Assembly: GCA_001767575.1 (NCBI GenBank)
Contig: MELI01000069.1
Coordinates: forward strand, 7,588 to 21,218
From: Candidatus Aquicultor primus
Lineage (GTDB): Bacteria > Actinomycetota > Aquicultoria > Aquicultorales > Aquicultoraceae
DNA: 13,631 nt
Direction: 5' to 3'
The translations under genes were made by a program, and so were the position numbers. Positions within the stretch are counted from its first letter, which is position 1; each line of letters starts with the position of its first letter. The notes beneath the pieces were generated by a model that was given only the letters and a program-made list of their open reading frames with translations, ran no database searches and was not told where the DNA came from. Shown here piece by piece: positions 8,468-13,631 of this stretch.

Positions 8468-8716
8468 ACAACCTCCTTGGTGCTCCTACCTACTGTTTTT
8501 AGCTTAAGCCTTCAACCCTCCGGCCTAAGCCTGGAGGAAATCGATTGTCTTGCCATTAACGAGAGTATGTGAAATGTTTAACTTGGTTGCGGCAACAGTG
8601 CGCGCAGCCAGGGACTACATACAAACATTCATCAGGGGTCCTCGTAGGACGCGCTCGTCATGGTTTCTTCAGGGTTCCATAGTTTGTAACAGTACGTAAC
8701 AATGACTACAAACCAT
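8468..8716 (-). promoter_or_regulatory. Long structured 5' leader of fhs, candidate RNA regulator
   Basis: About 249 nt separate the predicted transcription start from the fhs ATG. Stems readable by eye: 8707-8717 with 8678-8688 (11 bp, one G-U); 8646-8650 with 8638-8642 (5 bp, 3-nt loop); 8603-8610 with 8584-8591 (8 bp, one mismatch); and 8529-8537 with 8517-8524 (8 bp, one bulge). Competing pairings also exist: 8710-8717 can pair with 8659-8666 (CATGGTTT/AAACCATG), and 8683-8688 can pair with 8620-8626. The CCUCC at 8533-8537 could instead pair with the GGAGG of the Shine-Dalgarno at 8471-8478. This layout resembles an aptamer plus expression platform, but the function is inferred, and I recognise no known riboswitch consensus. 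Confidence 0.4.
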
Positions 8717-8721
8717 GTAAT

Positions 8722-8750
8722 AATATAGCTTAAACCCGCACACCGGTCAA
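8722..8750 (-). promoter_or_regulatory. Sigma70-type promoter for fhs
   Basis: Minus-strand TTGACC (8745-8750) and TATATT (8722-8727) are separated by exactly 17 bp, one mismatch each from consensus. Initiation would fall near the A at 8716 or G at 8714. It is the best promoter match I found in the window and is well placed to drive fhs and perhaps the acs genes downstream. Confidence 0.72.
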
Positions 8751-9136
8751 GTTATTTGAACCAATCCTTAAAGATAGGCCTCGCTTCAAACAACAACAAC
8801 TTTATATTGGTGAACGGTCCAAATCGACCAGCGAGCGTTAAGATATAGGATTAAACGGTTTCGGATAACTCTAGGTCGCTTTCGACGCCTGCGTCCCGTG
8901 TAAGTTATGCGTGGTAATACCTATACGTAACAAAACTGCGACATTGTTACGCATTTTGTTCAACCGGTTCATGCGCCCCACAAATGACCGTGTTAAGCCT
9001 TAAGTTTATACTGATGATTTCATACGCGGCAACAATGATTTAGCAAGCGGTCGATTTTTAGAGGTGAACGTATCATTCCCAGGGTAAGCGAAAAAGTTAG
9101 CAAGCGCTTACGCGAGCATTTTCGGTGCGTTAGACG
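8751..9136. other. Non-coding stretch between the LytTR regulator and the fhs promoter
   Basis: About 386 bp without a credible gene on either strand. It is A/T-richer than the flanking genes. Visible elements are CGTAACAAAA (8926-8935) facing CATTGTTACG (8942-8951), a 10-bp direct repeat TTAGCAAGCG at 9040-9049 and 9097-9106, and a loose stem GTAAGCG/CGCTTAC (9084-9090 with 9105-9111) after the regulator stop. The last could be a weak 3' end for the two-component operon, but a proper terminator is not evident. Confidence 0.45.
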
Positions 9137-9883
9137 TTACATGCCGAGCATGGCTTTGAGCTTTTGACCCCGCCTGCGGCTTACCGGGATCTCGTTCTTC
9201 TGGGTGCTGCGAACCTTTAGGATATAGCTCCGCCCGTACATCGGCACAATCTCGATGACATGCGCGAGATTGACTATGTAGCTTCGATGAACCCGCAGGA
9301 AAGACTTGTTTTTCAAGCGATCTTCCAGAGTCTTGAGGGTGAACTTGGTTATATAGGTGTTGTCCTGCGTGTGCACAAAGACGATGTCGTTTCTGCTCGA
9401 TATATAGACTACGTCCTGGAGTGCCAAGAGAAGCGTCTTGCCTTTGCTCTCGACCGGTATTCTCTCTATCTCGATGACCGGCTCGGCTTTGGCCGGAGCT
9501 TGCGGCGCCGGCTTGGTCTCACGGTGCTTAGTCACCTTGCTGATGGCTTTGAGCAGACGGTCTTCGTCTATCGGCTTGACCAGGTAATCGACGGCATCCA
9601 GCTCAAAGGCCCGCACTGCGTGCTCCCCGTAAGCGGTCACGAATACAACGGCCGGCAGCTGCTCCAAATCCTTCAGGGCAGCGACAACGTCGAGCCCGCT
9701 TAGGCCCGGCATGTGTATGTCTATGAAAACGAGGTCGTAGTTTAAGGCGCGAATCAACTCCAGCGCTTCGCTCGCGTTTGTCGCCTCACCGACTACATGA
9801 ACATCCGGCGCTTTTTCGAGCATGTACCGGAGTTCGGAACGCGCCGGCGCCTCATCATCGACTATAAGTGTTTTCAACTTCAT
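9137..9883 (-). CDS. LytR/AlgR-type response regulator (REC + LytTR)
   Basis: A 248-residue cytoplasmic DNA-binding response regulator. The receiver domain (about 3-118) has the acidic pocket D9-D10, phospho-acceptor D55 in FIDIHMPG, T83 in VTAY and K103 in YLVKP. A Pro/Ala-rich linker (about 118-137) leads to a LytTR domain (about 142-246) with SRNDIVFVHT, FLRVHRSYIVNL and the C-terminal basic stretch VSRRRGQKL. The ATG at 9883 has CAGGAG about 8 nt upstream and lies inside the kinase gene, overlapping its end by 29 nt, so the pair is translationally coupled. LytTR regulators commonly act close to home; the adjacent 669-bp spacer with the fhs promoter is the nearest possible target, but no LytTR consensus site is clear there. 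Confidence 0.95.
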   Translation of the reverse strand: MKLKTLIVDDEAPARSELRYMLEKAPDVHVVGEATNASEALELIRALNYDLVFIDIHMPGLSGLDVVAALKDLEQLPAVVFVTAYGEHAVRAFELDAVDYLVKPIDEDRLLKAISKVTKHRETKPAPQAPAKAEPVIEIERIPVESKGKTLLLALQDVVYISSRNDIVFVHTQDNTYITKFTLKTLEDRLKNKSFLRVHRSYIVNLAHVIEIVPMYGRSYILKVRSTQKNEIPVSRRRGQKLKAMLGM

Positions 9884-11216
9884 GCTCTTCGCTCCTGGAT
9901 ACCGGAATATTCACGTGAACCGTCGTGCCCGCGCCGGGCCGGCTTTCGAGCGTTATCTGGTGGTCTTCCCCGTAAAGGCCCTTCAGGCGTTCGTTGACAT
10001 TGCTTAGACCAATCCCGATACCCTTACCATAACCAATATTTAACACCTGGTCTAGCTCTTCTTCAGCAATCCCTTTGCCGTTGTCGATAACGGTTATCTG
10101 TAGATTATCATCGACTATTTTTACTTTTATCTCAATCTCCAGCGGTTTTTCTTCACAGAAACCATGTTTGATGGAATTCTCGACGATGGGCTGGATGGTC
10201 AGGCCCGGCAAAATGCAGGTCTGAGCTTCGTCGTCGATATCGAAACTTATATCGAGACGCGCCCCGAACCGGGCCTTCTCCAACACCAGATAGGTTGCGA
10301 TATAGTCGAGTTCCTGCGCAAGTGTAATGAAGCCCTCTTTCCACTCGAGAGACTTGCGGAAAAAGTCTGAAAACTGGATGAGCAGCTTGCGAGCCTTCTG
10401 CGGGTCGGTCCGGATAAAAGCCGTGATGGTGTTGAGTGTGTTGAAGAGGAAGTGCGGGTTTATCTGCGCCTGCAACGCCCGCAGCTCGGCATGGTAAGCC
10501 AGCTCAGTCTGCCGGTCGAGCTCGGAGAGCTCTATCTGCGTGCTCAGCAGTTGCGCAAGGCCTTCAGCCAGCGCTATCCTGCTCTCTGTCAGTTTCGATG
10601 GGTTACTATAATAAAATTTTAGTGAACCTATCGCTTTTCCCATCTGTGTAAGCGGCACCACTACCGCCGCTTTCAGTTGGCAATTGACAACCGGACACCC
10701 GATCTCCGATTTCGAACCGAGAATCCGCGTCGTATTGGTCTCTATCGACTCTTTGGTCGCGCGGGTTAGAATCGGTTTGCCCGGCAGGTGATGATCTTTG
10801 CCGACACCGTGAAACGCGAGAATCGTCGTCCGGTCGGTTATCGAGACCGCAACCGCGTCGGTGTAGTCGAAAACTATCTCGACGACCTGTGTCGCCGACT
10901 CGATACTCAAGCCTTTTCTCAGATGCGGCAAGGTTTTTCGCGTGATTTCTAGGACATGGTAAGATTGCTTCGCCCTGAAATGCTCGGACTGGCTCATGAA
11001 TCTGAAGAGAATGAGTGCCACAAAAATCGTAGCCGTCGCCGATGCGGCAAGCAAGAAGAAAAAGAAGTAGCCGGCCTGCAGGTCGAAGAAGTCCGTGCCG
11101 AGATAGACGACGGCCAGGGCGAGCAAGCTGCCAAAGACAAGGCTGCCTATGAAGTAATAGAACGTGTTCGTATTTAGTTCACTTGAGCTAACAAAATTTC
11201 TTTTGACCCCGGTCAC
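9855..11216 (-). CDS. LytS-type membrane sensor histidine kinase (2 TM, GAF, His_kinase, HATPase)
   Basis: A 453-residue sensor kinase partnered with the overlapping LytTR regulator. Two hydrophobic helices (about 19-40 and 49-72) anchor it, with only about 8 residues between them, so there is no large external sensor. A GAF-like domain (about 90-230) follows, carrying the CPVVNC pair C174/C179. Then comes the LytS-family phospho-acceptor motif QINPHFLFNTLN with H255, the N-box QPIVENSIKHG with N347, and G-boxes IDNGKGI and YGKGIGIGLSNVNERL. It lacks the multi-helix 5TM receptor of canonical LytS/BtsS. The start is GTG at 11216: an in-frame TAA lies eight codons upstream and no other start precedes TM1, though its Shine-Dalgarno is poor. 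The ligand is unknown; the GAF domain and cysteines suggest an intracellular small-molecule or redox cue. Confidence 0.94.
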   Translation of the reverse strand: MTGVKRNFVSSSELNTNTFYYFIGSLVFGSLLALAVVYLGTDFFDLQAGYFFFFLLAASATATIFVALILFRFMSQSEHFRAKQSYHVLEITRKTLPHLRKGLSIESATQVVEIVFDYTDAVAVSITDRTTILAFHGVGKDHHLPGKPILTRATKESIETNTTRILGSKSEIGCPVVNCQLKAAVVVPLTQMGKAIGSLKFYYSNPSKLTESRIALAEGLAQLLSTQIELSELDRQTELAYHAELRALQAQINPHFLFNTLNTITAFIRTDPQKARKLLIQFSDFFRKSLEWKEGFITLAQELDYIATYLVLEKARFGARLDISFDIDDEAQTCILPGLTIQPIVENSIKHGFCEEKPLEIEIKVKIVDDNLQITVIDNGKGIAEEELDQVLNIGYGKGIGIGLSNVNERLKGLYGEDHQITLESRPGAGTTVHVNIPVSRSEEHEVENTYSR

Positions 11217-11236
11217 CGACTTTCGAGAATACCCTG

Positions 11237-11242
11237 ATTATA
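11237..11242 (-). promoter_or_regulatory. Perfect -10 box (TATAAT) upstream of the sensor kinase
   Basis: TATAAT on the minus strand lies 20 nt before the GTG start, which would give a very short leader of about 13 nt. No convincing -35 sits at 16-18 bp upstream (the best is TATGAA-like), so this is only a tentative promoter. It is consistent with the two-component pair having its own transcript and with the weak ribosome binding site of the kinase. Confidence 0.35.
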
Positions 11243-11360
11243 TCTAAATAAGCACGGTTTTCATATGCACAAGCGCAAAACATGAGCTGTGAGACAGTGC
11301 ATCGACAATCTTCTCTTGGTTTTCCGGAGGTCGCCGGCCGGCACATAAAGCGGGCGGCTG

Positions 11361-12833
11361 TTATCCTAAGAAACGCCTGGTCCACGCGGCCTCAACGACT
11401 TGCTCCTGGATATTGGCGAAACTTTGCTCTTTGATGTTGTCGATAATCCTGGAGGTTATCTCCCGGTGTTGCCGGTTAACCTCATAATCGACGATATCGC
11501 GACGAATCTTGTCACCAAGGTCGCCAGGCAAAATCTCAAGAACATCCTCGTTGAAGTATGCCATGGCGTCACGCAGGTCATCCTCGAAATGAAGGTAGGC
11601 CGATTTAAGGCACGCCCTGTCGTCAGCGGTCAGCGCGTTGAGCGCCAGTAGCTCGGGTGGCAGACCTATCGAATAGAGCGAGGCGCAGAAACTTATCACG
11701 CGCGGCAGCGAGACCGAGCCCACACTTCGCGCATATCCAAAAAGACCCACGTGGAGTTTCCTTTTGCGCCGGGCCGGCACATACTTCGCCACCGTGTTGA
11801 TAAGCGGCGCCAGCAATTCCACCTGGCGCATATATTCCCTGGCGAGCTTGTCCATAACCTGCAGGCAAGCGGCCTCGTCGACTTCGGTCGGGTCCTTGCG
11901 CTCCCACGCTTTAATGGTATCTACGGCGCTCATGACCTCGCGCTCCGGGTAATCGTACTTAAACGCCGACTGCACGGTGAAGGTCTGCACGCTAGGGTAT
12001 TCCTCGAGACAATTCATCACATTTGTGGGTTTCAGGTTGCCTCGAAACGGCGCCGAACCAACACCGATAATAGGATATATCTCGACCCCGATATTTTTCG
12101 AAAGACGATGGAGCCGCTGGAGCGCTATCTTATTTAAAAGCACCGAACTTATCAGGCCGTAGTTCATCGCCGGGTCGGAGCGCGCCAGGAAGACCCGCTG
12201 GTATGGCGGGTTTACCTTGGAGACATATTCCTCGACGATATTGTGCGCGTTGAGCATCCCTTCCTTGTTCTCCATGAGCGGAATGACGTGGACTTCGTGC
12301 GGCTCGAAGCTGCCTATCCAGTCGGCTATGCAAACATCGCCCTCACAAAAACGCTTGTCCTGCTTGCCTGCGACGAAATCCCGGTAGTATACGTAAATGC
12401 GGTAAAGGCAGCGCGCCGAGGTCGTCATCGGCAAGATGACTTCGAAGACGGGCGCCGGGCTATCGAGGCTTAGCGCCCTGGCCGTGTCGAAAGCTCGCGG
12501 TATGCCCTCGAGCGTCTCGAGTAAGACTTTGGCCTCTTCGCGCTCGACGGTCGGATTGGGCACACGCAGCGTCAGAAAGACGTCCTCCCCCAACTTGTTG
12601 TCGATAAAGTACTCCTTGTAGCGGGTGAGCAGCTTCCTTACGACATAGTTGTCGACCTCTTTTCCCTCACAATCCCACATCTGTTCATCGCAGCCGAGGT
12701 GTGAATAGGCATAATACGCCTCTTTTATCTCATCCTCCCCACCCAGAAGCGCGTCGGCTGAGAAGAAGGGTGCGGTAACGTTGTCGGGGTGCTGTGTGCT
12801 CATGCAGCGCGGGATTTTTCTAGTTGTGCTCAT
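11361..12833 (-). CDS. ppcA: Archaeal-type phosphoenolpyruvate carboxylase
   Basis: Carboxylates PEP with bicarbonate to oxaloacetate, supplying C4 precursors. The 490 residues fit the short archaeal-type family (roughly 480-540) and not the 870-970-residue bacterial/plant enzyme. Family hallmarks include IPRCMSTQHPDNVTAPFF (7-24), EDEIKEAYYAYSHLGCDEQMWD (about 33-54, in two pieces) followed by EGKEVDNYVVRKLL, FEVILPMTTSA (about 130-140), GVGSAPFRGNLKP (about 257-269, the substrate Arg/Gly loop) and FTVQSAFKYDYP. The ATG at 12833 follows GAGGT by 7 nt; starting at M11 would drop the conserved IPRC lead-in. It sits between purC and the sensor kinase, with 144 bp to the latter. The type is common in archaea and sporadic in anaerobic bacteria such as Clostridium perfringens. 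Confidence 0.94.
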   Translation of the reverse strand: MSTTRKIPRCMSTQHPDNVTAPFFSADALLGGEDEIKEAYYAYSHLGCDEQMWDCEGKEVDNYVVRKLLTRYKEYFIDNKLGEDVFLTLRVPNPTVEREEAKVLLETLEGIPRAFDTARALSLDSPAPVFEVILPMTTSARCLYRIYVYYRDFVAGKQDKRFCEGDVCIADWIGSFEPHEVHVIPLMENKEGMLNAHNIVEEYVSKVNPPYQRVFLARSDPAMNYGLISSVLLNKIALQRLHRLSKNIGVEIYPIIGVGSAPFRGNLKPTNVMNCLEEYPSVQTFTVQSAFKYDYPEREVMSAVDTIKAWERKDPTEVDEAACLQVMDKLAREYMRQVELLAPLINTVAKYVPARRKRKLHVGLFGYARSVGSVSLPRVISFCASLYSIGLPPELLALNALTADDRACLKSAYLHFEDDLRDAMAYFNEDVLEILPGDLGDKIRRDIVDYEVNRQHREITSRIIDNIKEQSFANIQEQVVEAAWTRRFLG

Positions 12834-12875
12834 AGCGCATACCTCGGGTTGGCTTACGGTACATATATTAATCGC

Positions 12876-12896
12876 AGCTCAGGGCTTCAGCCCTGA
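12876..12896. repeat. 21-bp palindrome-bearing repeat, copy 1
   Basis: The repeat starts AGC and then contains TCAGGGCT-TC-AGCCCTGA, two perfect 8-bp arms around TC. It is identical over 21 bp to the copy at 12940-12960 and in the same orientation, 64 bp apart. It lies upstream of the PEP carboxylase gene. A REP-like dispersed palindrome or small mobile hairpin is likely. Confidence 0.85.
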
Positions 12897-12939
12897 TTAA
12901 GTCTTCAGCTATCGGCTATTAGACTATCCTCACTCCCGT

Positions 12940-12960
12940 AGCTCAGGGCTTCAGCCCTGA
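12940..12960. repeat. 21-bp palindrome-bearing repeat, copy 2
   Basis: Identical to 12876-12896 over 21 bp, beginning 24 bp after the purC stop in the direction of transcription. Each copy forms a stable stem in RNA on either strand. As the copy nearest purC it could end or protect the purC transcript, but no T tract follows on the minus strand. Confidence 0.85.
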
Positions 12961-12983
12961 CATTGGCTCCCTCGACAAGGAGG

Positions 12984-13631
12984 CTATGCGGGCTCAAGCT
13001 CGTTGCCGGTTATGATCCGGTACGCCTCCAAATAGCGCTCCCTGGTCTGATTGACGACTTCCTCGGGAAGGCTCGGCGGCGGCGGGGTCTTGTCCCAACC
13101 GGCGGCAAGAAGGAAATCGCGGACGAACTGCTTGTCGAGACTCTCCTGGCCCCTACCCGCCTCATACTCGCGCATCAGCCAGAAACGGGACGAATCGGGT
13201 GTGAATATCTCATCGATGAGAATGAGTTCGCCGTCGGCAACGCCGAACTCGAACTTAGTGTCGGCAAGGATTATTCCACGGCTTAGCGCCCACTCCGCGG
13301 CCCGTTTATAAACAGCGATGCTGATATCGCTGAGTCGCTGCCCCATCTCGTCACCGACGATAGACTTCATCTGTTCTAAAGAGATATTCTCATCGTGGTC
13401 ACCTATCGCCGCTTTGGTCGACGGCGTAAAGAGCGGCTCCGGGAACTTATCGGACTCGACCAATCCTTCGGGAAGCTTTATCCCGCAGACCGTGCCGCTC
13501 ACTTTATATTCGTTCCAGGCGGAGCCGGCGATATAGCCGCGAACGATACATTCGACCGGCAGCGGTTCGGCTTTTTTTACCAGCATGCTCCGTCCCCTGA
13601 GCCCGTCCGCGTACGGCCGGCAGGCTTGCGG
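12984..13631 (-). CDS. purC: SAICAR synthase (phosphoribosylaminoimidazole-succinocarboxamide synthase), N-terminus outside window
   Basis: Joins CAIR and aspartate to SAICAR with ATP in purine biosynthesis. The frame stays open to the window end, giving about 215 C-terminal residues; with a family length near 295-300 about 80 N-terminal residues are missing. An internal ATG at 13586 is not the start: 15 further in-frame codons ending in LRGRSM precede it, and GRSMLVKKAEPLPVECIVRG is a conserved internal block of the family. Other hallmarks are GYIAGSAWNEY, TPSTKAAIGDHDENIS, ADTKFEFG and IDEIFTPDSSRFW. The stop is TAG at 12984-12986. Purine synthesis uses 10-formyl-THF made by Fhs, a loose functional link. 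The gene is separated from PEP carboxylase by the repeat-bearing spacer, so co-transcription is uncertain. Confidence 0.97.
   Translation of the reverse strand, partial: PQACRPYADGLRGRSMLVKKAEPLPVECIVRGYIAGSAWNEYKVSGTVCGIKLPEGLVESDKFPEPLFTPSTKAAIGDHDENISLEQMKSIVGDEMGQRLSDISIAVYKRAAEWALSRGIILADTKFEFGVADGELILIDEIFTPDSSRFWLMREYEAGRGQESLDKQFVRDFLLAAGWDKTPPPPSLPEEVVNQTRERYLEAYRIITGNELEPA

Noticed and set aside
8468..8760. ZTP (pfl) riboswitch upstream of fhs
   Set aside because: The class often precedes fhs, so I looked for its GUGACUGGCG-like and CCGCCUGGGC-like blocks. CCCUGGCUGCG is a superficial likeness only and the 3' block is missing.
8468..8760. Cobalamin or THF riboswitch in the same leader
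   Set aside because: No B12-box-like GCCACTG and no recognisable THF aptamer core were seen; a covariance search would be needed to be final.
8809..9070. GGTGAACG repeated at 8809-8816 and 9063-9070
   Set aside because: An 8-mer repeat is expected by chance several times in a spacer of this length.
11281..11360. Intrinsic terminator after PEP carboxylase
   Set aside because: GCCGGCCGGC and CCGG repeats can form short stems, but no stable stem with a T tract is present.
13587..13631. ATG at 13586 as the true start of purC
   Set aside because: The frame stays open upstream and encodes conserved PurC residues (LRGRS), so the gene simply continues past the window.

Overview
All ten recognisable genes in this window lie on the minus strand, so transcription runs from high to low coordinates. 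The gene set is that of an anaerobic bacterium using the Wood-Ljungdahl (reductive acetyl-CoA) pathway: carbonyl branch/acetyl-CoA synthase genes (acsA, acsD, cooC, an acsV-type corrinoid activator), methyl-branch folate genes (fhs, folD), an archaeal-type PEP carboxylase, and purine biosynthesis (purC). Bacterial purC and folD, SD-led starts, a sigma70-type promoter and a LytS/LytT-type two-component system point to a Gram-positive-like bacterium, for example an anaerobic actinobacterial or clostridial lineage. The taxon is an inference and I cannot fix it from the sequence alone.

Layout in the direction of transcription (right to left): the C-terminal part of purC (12984-13631, cut by the window end); a spacer with two identical 21-bp palindrome-bearing repeats; archaeal-type PEP carboxylase (11361-12833); a membrane sensor kinase (9855-11216) overlapping a LytTR response regulator (9137-9883); a 669-bp non-coding stretch with a good sigma70 promoter and a roughly 250-nt foldable leader; fhs (6680-8467); a strong hairpin; the acsV-like ferredoxin/ASKHA protein (4532-6496); cooC with a TTG start (3642-4403); folD (2756-3625); acsD (1681-2622); and acsA, the CO dehydrogenase catalytic subunit (1-1598, C-terminus cut by the window start).

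Working together, Fhs activates formate on tetrahydrofolate and FolD carries formyl-THF to methylene-THF. AcsD is half of the corrinoid iron-sulfur protein that carries the methyl group. The AcsV-like protein keeps that corrinoid reduced. AcsA reduces CO2 to CO, with CooC needed for nickel loading. PEP carboxylase would feed fixed carbon into C4 intermediates. The genes for acetyl-CoA synthase proper (acsB), the large corrinoid protein subunit (acsC), the methyltransferase (acsE) and methylene-THF reductase are not in the window; they may lie beyond base 1.

The least explained part is the region upstream of fhs. It has a TTGACC-N17-TATATT promoter, a long leader with competing helices, a hairpin whose CCUCC arm could instead pair with the fhs Shine-Dalgarno, a possible leaderless 15-codon mini-ORF, and three copies of a CGTAACAA motif. 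I matched it to no known riboswitch class. I saw no tRNA, rRNA, CRISPR array, insertion sequence or prophage.
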